A DNA stretch of 7,261 bases from Phycisphaerales bacterium. GTDB lineage: Bacteria > Planctomycetota > Phycisphaerae > Phycisphaerales > UBA1924. The notes beneath the pieces are model-generated. The model was given only the letters and a program-made list of their open reading frames with translations, had not been told where the DNA came from and did not search any database. A program made the translations under genes and the position numbers. The stretch spans positions 1 to 7,261 of the forward strand of contig JAUXUZ010000490.1 of the NCBI GenBank assembly GCA_030680655.1, read 5' to 3'. Below are positions 1 to 6,152 of the stretch, piece after piece. Position 1 is the first letter of the stretch. Each line of letters opens with the position of its first letter.

Positions 1-223
1 GGCGGTCGCCGGCGCCAGCGGGCGCATCGCGCCACCACGCGGGCCTGGCACCGCCCAGCAGCACCGCAACGAGCAGCCCCGCGGCCGCCAGCGCCCCCAG
101 CCCGAGCAGGAACGCCGTGAACCCGCGGGCAAGGCGATGAAGCAGGTCATCAGCGAGCAATGGCGGCAGCGCGGCCCCGCCCCCCCCTCCGCCCAACCCG
201 GGTTGTGGCCGGCCACCGACCAT
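1..223 (-). CDS. Membrane-anchored protein, N-terminal part only (3' end beyond window)
   Basis: Read on the minus strand, an ATG at 223-221 opens a stop-free frame of 74 codons that leaves the window at base 1. The start has a good ribosome binding site: GGAGAAG at 238-232, eight bases before the ATG. The protein begins with a Gly/Pro-rich stretch containing six consecutive glycines (residues 11-16), then an amphipathic segment (ADDLLHRLARG, about 24-34), then one strongly hydrophobic helix (about 35-57, FTAFLLGLGALAAAGLLVAV) followed by GGARPAWWRD. This looks like a single-pass membrane anchor with a short cytoplasmic N-terminus and the bulk of the protein outside, but the rest is missing. 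I do not recognise the family. The gene is divergent from the amylase, and its start overlaps the candidate amylase promoter. The run of eight G in its coding strand (187-180) is a possible slippage site. Confidence 0.62.
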   Translation of the reverse strand, partial: MVGGRPQPGLGGGGGGAALPPLLADDLLHRLARGFTAFLLGLGALAAAGLLVAVLLGGARPAWWRDAPAGAGDR

Positions 224-231
224 GCTGTAAT
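203..231 (+). promoter_or_regulatory. Candidate sigma-70-type promoter for the amylase gene
   Basis: TTGTGG at 203-208 and TGTAAT at 226-231 are separated by 17 bases. The -10 element matches the consensus at five of six positions and the -35 at three of six. Transcription would start near 238 and give a leader of about 80 bases before the ATG at 319. The element lies over the start codon and ribosome binding site of the divergent minus-strand gene, so the two genes could interfere. It is a motif match only, in a phylum whose promoters are poorly defined. Confidence 0.35.
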
Positions 232-273
232 CTTCTCCGATCACGCTGGGATTGTGTGCGCTCTGGCCCACCC

Positions 274-311
274 TTGTTGGGGGCATTCTGTGGTGCGCGG
301 CCCACCAACAA
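274..311 (+). promoter_or_regulatory. Leader hairpin just upstream of the amylase start codon
   Basis: Bases 274-284 (TTGTTGGGGGC) pair with 300-311 (GCCCACCAACAA) over 11 base pairs, with one bulged A at 304 and a 15-base loop (285-299). The hairpin ends seven bases before the ATG at 319. There is no T-run after it, so it does not look like a terminator. No Shine-Dalgarno-like sequence lies between it and the ATG, and the 3' arm occupies the place where one would be. It could influence ribosome access or mRNA stability; that role is inference. Confidence 0.5.
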
Positions 312-318
312 TCACCCC

Positions 319-1986
319 ATGCGACCCCTTCACACCGCCGCGCTGTACGCCTGCGCCTTCGCTCTGGCGCTCCCGGCATCGGCCTGCGCGCAGGCTACCA
401 CCAACCCGGCCCAAGCCCCTGCGACCGGCACGATTCCCAAGGGGATGCCCGCCGCCCGCGCCGCCGCGCTGGGCGGCTGGTGGAACGATGTGGTCTTCTA
501 CGAGGTCTTCGTCCGCTCGTTTGCTGATTCGACGACCGGCCCGCTCGCCAACGACGGCATCGGCGACTTCCAGGGGCTCATCGAGCGGCTGGACTACCTC
601 AAGGACCTCGGCGTCGGCGCACTCTGGCTCATGCCGATCACCGAGTCGCCCAGCTACCACGGCTACGACACCACCGACTACCGCACGATCGAGCGTGACT
701 ACGGCACCAACGACGACTTCAAGCGCTTCATGGCCGAGTGCCGCAAGCGCAACATCAAGGTCGTCATCGACTTTGTCATCAACCACTGCTCCGACGAGCA
801 CCCGTGGTTCAAGCAAGCGAGCGCCGACCCGCAGAGCCTCAAGCGCGACTGGTTCATCTGGGAGAAGACCCGCCCGACCTGGAAGGGACCATGGAACCAG
901 ACCGTCTGGCACGCCAACCCGGCACCGGGCCAGAGCGGCTTCTACTACGGCATGTTCAACCACGACATGCCCGACTTGAACTTCCGCAACCAGGGCGCCA
1001 CCGCCGAGATCCACGACACCGCGAAGTTCTGGCTCACCGAGATGGGCGTTGACGGCTTCAGGCTCGACGCCATCCGCCACCTGATCGAAGACGGCAGCGT
1101 GCAGGAGAACACGCCCGAGACCCACGCGTGGCTCAAGGGGTTCCAGACCTGGTGCAAGTCCGTGCGCCCCGATTGCTTCACCGTCGGCGAGATCTGGGCA
1201 GGCACGCACGACATCGCCGGCTACGTCAACGGCGGCGAGATGGACTCGGCCTTCGAGTTCGAGCTGGAGGGCAAACTCGTCGAGTCGATCAAGAGCGGCC
1301 GCGCCGCGCCGCTGGCCGAGGCGATGCGGGCGTCGTTCGTTTCCTTCCCGCCCGGAACGTACAGCACCTTCCTGACCAACCACGACCAGGGGCGCATCAT
1401 GACCGCCCTCAAGGGCGACGCCGCCAAGGCCCGCGCCGCCGTGAGCGTGCTGCTCACCATGCCCGGCATCCCCTTCCTCTACTACGGTGAAGAGATCGGC
1501 ATGACCGGCGACAAGCCCGACCCGAAGATCCGCACTCCCATGCAGTGGAGCAGCGGGCCCAACGCCGGGTTCACCGCGCCGGCGGCCAAACCGTGGCAGA
1601 GACCCAACGCCGACACCGAGAGCACAAACGTTGCCGCGCAGGCGCAGAAGCCCGGCTCACTGCTTGAGCACTACCGCCGCCTCATTGCGGTGCGCAACGA
1701 CTCTGAAGCGCTGCGCCGCGGAGACCTCCAGGTCGTGCCGCTCAGCGCCTCCCACCCGTCACTGCTGGCGTTCACGCGTTCCCGCGGCCACGAAACCGTG
1801 CTCGTGCTGGCCAACCTCGGCGCCGACCCCTCGCCGATCCCCATGGACCAGTTGCCCCCGGCCCTGCGTGAGCGCCTGCCCGGCTCAACCGACCTGCTGA
1901 CGGGCAACCAACTCGCCGCCGAGGCGATTGCGCATCCAGACCCGCTCGCCGCCGGAAACGCCTGGATCGTCCGTCTTGCCCGGTAA
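319..1986 (+). CDS. Exported GH13 alpha-amylase / alpha-glucosidase
   Basis: A glycoside hydrolase family 13 enzyme that would cleave alpha-1,4 (possibly alpha-1,6) glucosidic bonds in starch-like glucans. The 555-residue protein starts with a signal peptide (residues 1 to about 24, ending ASACAQA; the Cys leaves a lipoprotein anchor possible, though the lipobox is poor). The catalytic barrel shows the family's conserved regions: DFVINH at 151-156, MPDLNF at 217-222, GFRLDA with nucleophile Asp250, GEIW with acid/base Glu291, and TNHD with Asp356. GEEIGM and RTPMQW follow, and then a C-terminal beta-sandwich-like part from about 460. The MPDLN form of region V is known from the group intermediate between neopullulanases and oligo-1,6-glucosidases (GH13_36), so exact specificity is uncertain. 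The frame is open back to an ATG at 160, but only the ATG at 319 places the signal peptide at the N-terminus. No ribosome binding site is visible. All catalytic residues are present. Confidence 0.93.
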   Translation: MRPLHTAALYACAFALALPASACAQATTNPAQAPATGTIPKGMPAARAAALGGWWNDVVFYEVFVRSFADSTTGPLANDGIGDFQGLIERLDYLKDLGVGALWLMPITESPSYHGYDTTDYRTIERDYGTNDDFKRFMAECRKRNIKVVIDFVINHCSDEHPWFKQASADPQSLKRDWFIWEKTRPTWKGPWNQTVWHANPAPGQSGFYYGMFNHDMPDLNFRNQGATAEIHDTAKFWLTEMGVDGFRLDAIRHLIEDGSVQENTPETHAWLKGFQTWCKSVRPDCFTVGEIWAGTHDIAGYVNGGEMDSAFEFELEGKLVESIKSGRAAPLAEAMRASFVSFPPGTYSTFLTNHDQGRIMTALKGDAAKARAAVSVLLTMPGIPFLYYGEEIGMTGDKPDPKIRTPMQWSSGPNAGFTAPAAKPWQRPNADTESTNVAAQAQKPGSLLEHYRRLIAVRNDSEALRRGDLQVVPLSASHPSLLAFTRSRGHETVLVLANLGADPSPIPMDQLPPALRERLPGSTDLLTGNQLAAEAIAHPDPLAAGNAWIVRLAR

Positions 1987-2058
1987 CACGCCGCCGCCAG
2001 TCAGGAATTCCGGCAAGACACCCGCCCGATGCACGTTCTGCCCTTGTCATGCCACGAT

Positions 2059-2062
2059 GGAG
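2059..2062 (+). promoter_or_regulatory. Ribosome binding site that decides the start at 2070
   Basis: GGAG lies seven bases before the ATG at 2070. The in-frame upstream ATG at 2049 has no comparable site and would put seven extra residues in front of the signal peptide, so 2070 is preferred. Confidence 0.6.
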
Positions 2063-2069
2063 CAACCTC

Positions 2070-3068
2070 ATGCTGAACGCCAATCGAACCATCATCCTCG
2101 CCACGATCGCCGGTGCCGCGGTTGTCTGCATCACCGCCGCGCTGCACGCAGAGCCCGAGCCGACCGTGACCCCGAAGGCTGATCCGGCGCCAACGGCCGA
2201 ACCGGCCCCGGAATCCGTGCTGGGTGGGCCACGCATCCCCGTGCGCGAGGTGCGTCCCACGCTGGTATCGCTCGACAGCCAGGGCAAGCTCGTGCCGTTG
2301 GACGAGCGGCCCGAGATCGTGGCTGTGGGCATGATCGGCCTCAATGGTGAAGCCAAGAAGGCCGCCGACAAGGTGCTGAGCGAGCACGGCGCGGTCGTCT
2401 CCAAAGCCCTCAACGAGCACCAGGCCATCTTCCTGCAGATCCAGTCGGCCCGCCAGAGCGGCGACCAGCGCCTCGCCATGCAGCTCACCCGCGAGCTGCG
2501 CCAGAAAGCACCGCAGTTGTGGGAGCCCCCGCTGCTGGACCAAATCGCCAAAGCGATCCCGGTTGAGAAGGCCGTGCAGCTCCGCTCGATCGTCAACGAG
2601 TACCTGGTCGAATTGGCCAATGAAGTTGGACCGGGCGGTGAGAGGCGCCGCGCACCCGCGCGGGCACCCGCGGCCCCTGGCCCAGCCGGCGGCTCGCCGA
2701 TGACCGGCGGCGATGGCGACTCGATGATGTCGGGCCCATCTGAGGGGTCACCCGCCCCGGCCGCGAGCCCGCTCGACGACCCGCAGACGCTCCGCCGCAT
2801 CGAGAACAACCTGGTCGTCCGTGAGATGGCCCGCTCGCTCAAGTCACTCGTTGAGATGCGCCGCGAGCAGACCGACCGGCTCCTCGCCGGGCTGGGCCTC
2901 ACGCCCGAGCAGGATGCGCAGATCCGCAAGCTCATCCACGACACCGGCGCGCAGTCGAAGGACGCCCGCCCGTCGCAGGCCGACCACCGGGCCCTGATCG
3001 AGCAGATCAAGAAGCTCCTCACCGTCGAGCAGCAGCAGCAACTGGCGAAGAACATGCAGAATCGGTGA
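2070..3068 (+). CDS. Exported helical protein with LTxxQ (Spy/CpxP-like) motifs
   Basis: The 332-residue protein has a signal peptide (hydrophobic residues 8-25, likely cleavage after ALHA at 27) and a Pro/Ala/Glu-rich linker to about 50. A first predicted helical region spans about 93-186. A Gly/Pro/Ala/Ser/Met-rich spacer (about 188-235) separates it from a second helical region (about 237-332). The second region carries LTPEQ at 277-281 and LTVEQ at 317-321. LTxxQ is the signature of the Spy/CpxP group of periplasmic helical chaperone or stress proteins; here the two motifs are only 40 residues apart and the whole protein is about twice the usual length. The first half ends with a degenerate equivalent, IPVEKAVQLRSIV (163-175). 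Function is unproven: the motif suggests an envelope role, possibly protein folding or metal stress. It lies 83 bases after the amylase and 70 before moxR in the same direction. Confidence 0.72.
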   Translation: MLNANRTIILATIAGAAVVCITAALHAEPEPTVTPKADPAPTAEPAPESVLGGPRIPVREVRPTLVSLDSQGKLVPLDERPEIVAVGMIGLNGEAKKAADKVLSEHGAVVSKALNEHQAIFLQIQSARQSGDQRLAMQLTRELRQKAPQLWEPPLLDQIAKAIPVEKAVQLRSIVNEYLVELANEVGPGGERRRAPARAPAAPGPAGGSPMTGGDGDSMMSGPSEGSPAPAASPLDDPQTLRRIENNLVVREMARSLKSLVEMRREQTDRLLAGLGLTPEQDAQIRKLIHDTGAQSKDARPSQADHRALIEQIKKLLTVEQQQQLAKNMQNR

Positions 3069-3138
3069 CGATCGCGCGGGGGGCACGTACCGGTGCACGC
3101 CGGTTGTTGCTACCCTCTACCAGCGAGGGACCCACGCG

Positions 3139-4206
3139 ATGAGCCAGCTGCCGACACACCCAGCCTCTGACCCGCAAGCCGAGGCCGCCGCGGCCCGCGA
3201 CAAGTTCCTGCGCCTCAAGGCCCAGGTGCACAAGGTCATCGTCGGGCAAGACGACGTGATCGACCAGGTGCTCATCGCCGTCTTCTGCCGCGGGCACGCG
3301 CTGGTGGTGGGTGTGCCCGGGCTCGCCAAGACGCTGCTGATCTCCACCCTGGCACGCACGCTCAACCTCGGCTTCTCGCGCATCCAGTTCACCCCCGACT
3401 TGATGCCCAGCGACATCACCGGCACCGAGGTGATCGAAGAGGACAAGTCGACCGGCTCGCGCTCACTCCGCTTCGTCAAGGGCCCCGTCTTCGCCAACGT
3501 GCTGCTGGCCGACGAGATCAACCGCACACCGCCCAAGACCCAGGCCGCGCTGCTGGAGGCGATGCAGGAGCGCCAGGTGACCATCGGCGGCGTGCAGCAC
3601 ACCCTCCCCGCGCCGTTCTTCGTGCTGGCGACGCAGAACCCCATCGAGCAGGAGGGCACCTACCCGCTCCCTGAGGCGCAGCTGGACCGCTTCATGTTCG
3701 AGATCAAAATCGGCTACCCCAGCGAGGCCGAAGAGCTCGCCATCATCAAGCGCACCACCGGCACACGGCTCGACGACGTCGAAGCGATCCTGGGCGCCGC
3801 CGACATCGAGCACATCCAGAAGCTCGTCCGCGCTGTGCCCGTGCCCGACCACGTGCTCAAGTACGCGCTCCGCCTGGTCCGCACCACGCGCGTGAAAGAG
3901 CCCGCCGAGACGCCGCGTCCCAAGATGGTCACCGACTACATCGGCTGGGGCGCAGGCCCCCGCGCCAGCGAGTACCTCGTGCTGGCGGCCAAGGCCAAGG
4001 CCCTTATCGACGGCGCCACCCACGTCACGCCCGAGCACGTCCGCGACGTCGCCCGGCCCGTGCTGCGCCACCGCATCCTCACCAACTTCAACGCCGAGGC
4101 CGACCAGGTGACCACCGACACGGTCATCAACGCGATGCTCAAAGAGGTCCCCGTTGAGGGCGCCTCAGCGCTCGAGAAGAAGCAGATGGACAGCGCGATG
4201 CGGTGA
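3139..4206 (+). CDS. moxR: MoxR-family AAA+ ATPase
   Basis: A cytoplasmic AAA+ ATPase of the MoxR family, 355 residues, slightly longer than the typical 310-340. Visible motifs are Walker A GVPGLAKT (58-65), Walker B VLLADEINR (121-129), LEAMQERQV (139-147), sensor-1 ATQNP with Asn167, and the box EAQLDRF (179-185). The C-terminal lid domain includes DYIGWGAGPRASEYL and RHRIL. Family members use ATP to mature or activate partner proteins, usually together with DUF58 and von Willebrand A-domain proteins. Neither is adjacent here: an exported LTxxQ protein lies upstream and an independent lpd downstream, so the partner is unknown. The ATG at 3139 has GAGGGA at 3125-3130, eight bases upstream. 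Residues 1-20 form an Ala-rich, non-conserved head. All ATPase motifs are intact. Confidence 0.94.
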   Translation: MSQLPTHPASDPQAEAAAARDKFLRLKAQVHKVIVGQDDVIDQVLIAVFCRGHALVVGVPGLAKTLLISTLARTLNLGFSRIQFTPDLMPSDITGTEVIEEDKSTGSRSLRFVKGPVFANVLLADEINRTPPKTQAALLEAMQERQVTIGGVQHTLPAPFFVLATQNPIEQEGTYPLPEAQLDRFMFEIKIGYPSEAEELAIIKRTTGTRLDDVEAILGAADIEHIQKLVRAVPVPDHVLKYALRLVRTTRVKEPAETPRPKMVTDYIGWGAGPRASEYLVLAAKAKALIDGATHVTPEHVRDVARPVLRHRILTNFNAEADQVTTDTVINAMLKEVPVEGASALEKKQMDSAMR

Positions 4207-4221
4207 TCAATCCGAATAGGA

Positions 4222-4247
4222 CGTATGGGTTCTAAAGGACCCATACG
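4222..4247 (+). terminator. Hairpin after moxR, probable terminator
   Basis: CGTATGGGT (4222-4230) is a perfect inverted repeat of ACCCATACG (4239-4247). The stem can be extended inward by a T-G wobble and a C-G pair, leaving a TAAA tetraloop, for 11 pairs in all. It begins 15 bases after the moxR stop codon. There is no clear T-run afterwards (only CTTT at 4257-4260), so it is either an inefficient or Rho-assisted terminator, an mRNA 3'-end stabiliser, or a symmetric operator for the downstream gene. Confidence 0.6.
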
Positions 4248-4275
4248 ACCTGCTGCCTTTGCTCGAATCGACCAC

Positions 4276-4307
4276 TTGCACGCGCCATCACCCCTTACTC
4301 CTATAGT
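4276..4307 (+). promoter_or_regulatory. Candidate promoter for lpd
   Basis: TATAGT at 4302-4307 matches the -10 consensus at five of six positions and lies in a gap following the moxR hairpin, 43 bases before the lpd start. The best -35-like sequence, TTGCAC at 4276-4281, is 20 bases away, longer than the ideal 17, so the -35 assignment is weak. Confidence 0.33.
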
Positions 4308-4350
4308 CGGCCCCTCCGTTCCGCACCCCTGACCACAAGGGCTTTCCCCT

Positions 4351-5904
4351 ATGTCCGACACGCACTTTGACATCCTCATCATCGGCGGCGGGCCCGCCGG
4401 TTACGTCGCCGCCATCCGCGCCGGTCAGCTCGGCTTCAAGACCGCCCTGATCGAGCGCGCCAAGCTCGGCGGCGTCTGCCTCAACTGGGGGTGCATCCCC
4501 AGCAAGGCGCTGCTCGCCAACGCCGAACTGGTTGAGAAGATGCGCAAGCAGGAAGACCAGAAGTTCTGGGGCCTCAAGATCAGCGGCGATGTCTCGCTCG
4601 ACTGGGACCGCGTGATCGGCCGCTCGCGCGAAGTGTCGGCGAAGCTCAACAAGGGTGTTGAGTTTCTGATGCGCAAGAACAAGGTCACGGTCTTTAGCGG
4701 CAACGGCAAGCTCACCAAGGCCGCGACCGCCGCCAACGGCAACAAGTGCACCGTCGAGTTCCAGGAGTGCCAGGTGCAGGAGGAGCTGACCAGCGCCCCC
4801 GCCAAGCCGGGCGCCACCAAGCAGACCCTCACCGCCGACCACGTCATCGTCGCCACCGGCAGCGTCGCCCGCGACCTGCCGTTTGCCAAGTTCGACGGCA
4901 CCACCATTTGGGGCGCCCGCGAGGCGATGTTCAACAAGGAGCAGCCCAAGAGCCTCATCGTCGTCGGCGCCGGCGCCATCGGCATGGAGTTCGCCTACTT
5001 CTACCACTCGATGGGGACCAAGGTCACCATCATCGAGATGCTCGACCGCATCCTCCCGGTAGAGGACAAGGACGTCTCCACCGCCATGCAGAAGCTCTAC
5101 GCCAAGCACGGCATGACCATCATGACCGGGCACGGCACCACCGGCGTTGAGAAGACCGGAAGTGGCGTGAAGGTGACCGTGGCCCCGATGGTCAACGGCA
5201 AGCCCGACGAGAGCAAGAAGCAAGTGCTCGAGGCCGACAAGGTGCTGCTGGCGATCGGTGTCGTCGGACGCACCGACGGGCTCTGCGACGCGTCACTGGG
5301 CTTGGCGATCGACAAGGGGCACATCGTCACCGACTACAAGCCCAATGTGACCAAGGACGAGGCGATCGACTACAAGACCAACCTCCCCGGCGTCTTTGCC
5401 GTGGGTGACGTCATCGGCCCGCCGTGGCTGGCGCACGTCGCCAGCGAAGAGGCGTACCTCTGCGTCGAGCGCATCGCCTGGAAGAAGGGCAAGTACGCCC
5501 ACGAGCCGCACCCGATCGACTACGGCATCATCCCCGGCTGCACCTACTGCATCCCGCAGGTCGCAAGCGTGGGCAAGACCGAGCAGGCCCTCATCGCCGA
5601 GGGCAAGGTCAAGGGCAAGGACTACGAGACCGGCACGTTCCCCTTCAGTGCCCTGGGCAAGGCGATCGCCGCTGCCCACACCGACGGCTTTACGAAGATC
5701 ATCCGGGGTCTGCCCCGGGGCGAGATCCTCGGCGCCCACATCATGGGCGACCAGGCCACCGAACTGATCGCCGAGCTCACCCTCGCCCGCCGCCTGGAAG
5801 CGACGACCGAGGAGCTCATCGCCACCGTCCACGCCCACCCCACGATGCACGAGAGCGTCCGCGAGGCCGCCCTCGCCAGCGAAGGCCGTGTATTGAGCAT
5901 GTAA
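4351..5904 (+). CDS. lpdA: Dihydrolipoamide dehydrogenase (E3)
   Basis: An FAD-dependent disulfide oxidoreductase that reoxidises dihydrolipoamide with NAD+ as the E3 component of pyruvate and 2-oxoglutarate dehydrogenase or the glycine cleavage system, in the cytoplasm. Visible features are the FAD-binding GGGPAG (12-17), the redox pair CLNWGC (Cys43, Cys48), the NAD-binding GAGAIG (206-211), the second FAD motif AVGD (350-353), and the C-terminal HPTMHE with the catalytic His496 and Glu501. At 517 residues it is some 40-50 longer than the usual 465-475. The excess lies mainly in three loops: about 122-162, about 280-292 and about 327-343. A further CTYC (397-400) lies just before the dimerisation domain. 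No E1 or E2 gene is next to it, so it is transcribed apart from its complex, as is common. AAGGG at 4337-4341 is nine bases before the ATG. Confidence 0.95.
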   Translation: MSDTHFDILIIGGGPAGYVAAIRAGQLGFKTALIERAKLGGVCLNWGCIPSKALLANAELVEKMRKQEDQKFWGLKISGDVSLDWDRVIGRSREVSAKLNKGVEFLMRKNKVTVFSGNGKLTKAATAANGNKCTVEFQECQVQEELTSAPAKPGATKQTLTADHVIVATGSVARDLPFAKFDGTTIWGAREAMFNKEQPKSLIVVGAGAIGMEFAYFYHSMGTKVTIIEMLDRILPVEDKDVSTAMQKLYAKHGMTIMTGHGTTGVEKTGSGVKVTVAPMVNGKPDESKKQVLEADKVLLAIGVVGRTDGLCDASLGLAIDKGHIVTDYKPNVTKDEAIDYKTNLPGVFAVGDVIGPPWLAHVASEEAYLCVERIAWKKGKYAHEPHPIDYGIIPGCTYCIPQVASVGKTEQALIAEGKVKGKDYETGTFPFSALGKAIAAAHTDGFTKIIRGLPRGEILGAHIMGDQATELIAELTLARRLEATTEELIATVHAHPTMHESVREAALASEGRVLSM

Positions 5905-5961
5905 GAACCGAGTTGGCCAGGGTCGGGCTTTCGAAATGTCCAGGCACCCACTGCGCCACCG

Positions 5962-5994
5962 TTTGGTGGTCTGGGCAACCCAGCACCTCCCAAA
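5962..5994 (+). terminator. Hairpin downstream of lpd, possible terminator
   Basis: CTGGG (5971-5975) and CCCAG (5979-5983) form a stem around a three-base loop. An outer TTTGG/CCAAA pair (5962-5966 with 5990-5994) can extend it across an internal loop. It starts 57 bases after the lpd stop. No T-run follows, so termination would need Rho or another mechanism. An alternative hairpin, CCACC (5956-5960) with GGTGG (5965-5969), shares the left arm and is mutually exclusive with the outer part of this one. Confidence 0.35.
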
Positions 5995-6017
5995 GAGTGT
6001 GGACGATCGCCCCGGAT

Positions 6018-6033
6018 CACCCCGTCAGGGGTG
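6018..6033 (+). repeat. Short perfect inverted repeat upstream of the protease gene
   Basis: CACCCC (6018-6023) and GGGGTG (6028-6033) form a six-pair GC-rich stem with loop GTCA. It abuts the candidate promoter for the M36 gene. It could be the end of the lpd transcript or part of an operator; the sequence does not decide between them. Confidence 0.45.
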
Positions 6034-6060
6034 GGCAAATTGTCCCCAATGCAGTAAACT
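6032..6060 (+). promoter_or_regulatory. Candidate promoter for the M36 protease gene, with an internal dyad
   Basis: TGGGCA at 6032-6037 and TAAACT at 6055-6060 are 17 bases apart, each matching the sigma-70 consensus at four of six positions. An imperfect dyad, GGGCAAATTGTCCC (6033-6046; GGG-CAA and TTG-CCC arms with one extra T), covers the -35 element and part of the spacer, where a repressor or activator might bind. The leader would run about 85 bases to the GTG at 6153. This is a motif-level call. Confidence 0.35.
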
Positions 6061-6141
6061 GAGCCAACTGCCGTGCGTGGTGGGAAATGCACGCGACCTG
6101 CCCGGGATCCTTGCGCCCTCAGCGCACCCGGCGGGCCGCGA

Positions 6142-6146
6142 CGGAG
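6142..6146 (+). promoter_or_regulatory. Ribosome binding site that decides the GTG start at 6153
   Basis: CGGAG lies six bases before the GTG at 6153. It supports a non-ATG start, which is otherwise easy to miss because the frame has no ATG until far inside the protein. Confidence 0.6.
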
Positions 6147-6152
6147 ACTGAC

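Larger units (their letters stand above)
5905..6152. other. Intergenic region between lpd and the M36 gene
   Basis: These 248 bases contain the two hairpins and the candidate promoter listed separately, plus the ribosome binding site of the downstream gene. The only plus-strand ATG frame of note, 5936-6151 (71 codons), has no ribosome binding site and runs through both hairpins, so I do not call it a gene. The first 50 bases and the 80 bases after the promoter show nothing I can name. Confidence 0.6.

Noticed and set aside
160..318. Upstream extension of the amylase frame to an ATG at 160
   Set aside because: It would bury the signal peptide 53 residues inside, and would cover the leader hairpin and the divergent promoter region; the added residues look non-coding (Arg/Pro/Cys-rich).
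241..1383. Minus-strand open frame (380 codons) opposite the amylase
   Set aside because: It is antisense to conserved GH13 motifs, and its Val/Ala/Gly/Asp/Leu-rich translation is typical of the mirror of a high-GC gene.
1772..3055. Long minus-strand open frame (427 codons) opposite the amylase end and the LTxxQ gene
   Set aside because: It spans the antisense of two well-supported genes and the gap between them; the translation is Ser/Arg/Cys-rich with no recognisable domain, as expected of a GC-rich shadow frame.
3089..3104. Small inverted repeat ACCGG/CCGGT between the LTxxQ gene and moxR
   Set aside because: Only five pairs with a six-base loop and no T-run; expected by chance in sequence of this GC content, so not called a terminator.
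4338..4350. AGGG/CCCT pairing that could hide the lpd ribosome binding site
   Set aside because: Four pairs with a five-base loop is too weak to claim regulation.
4288..5223. Minus-strand open frame (311 codons) opposite lpd
   Set aside because: It is antisense to the FAD and NAD domains of a clear Lpd and shows only low-complexity Gly/Ala/Leu/Val/Asp composition.
5936..6151. Possible 71-codon gene between lpd and the protease gene
   Set aside because: No ribosome binding site, no recognisable protein features, and it runs through two hairpins and a candidate promoter.
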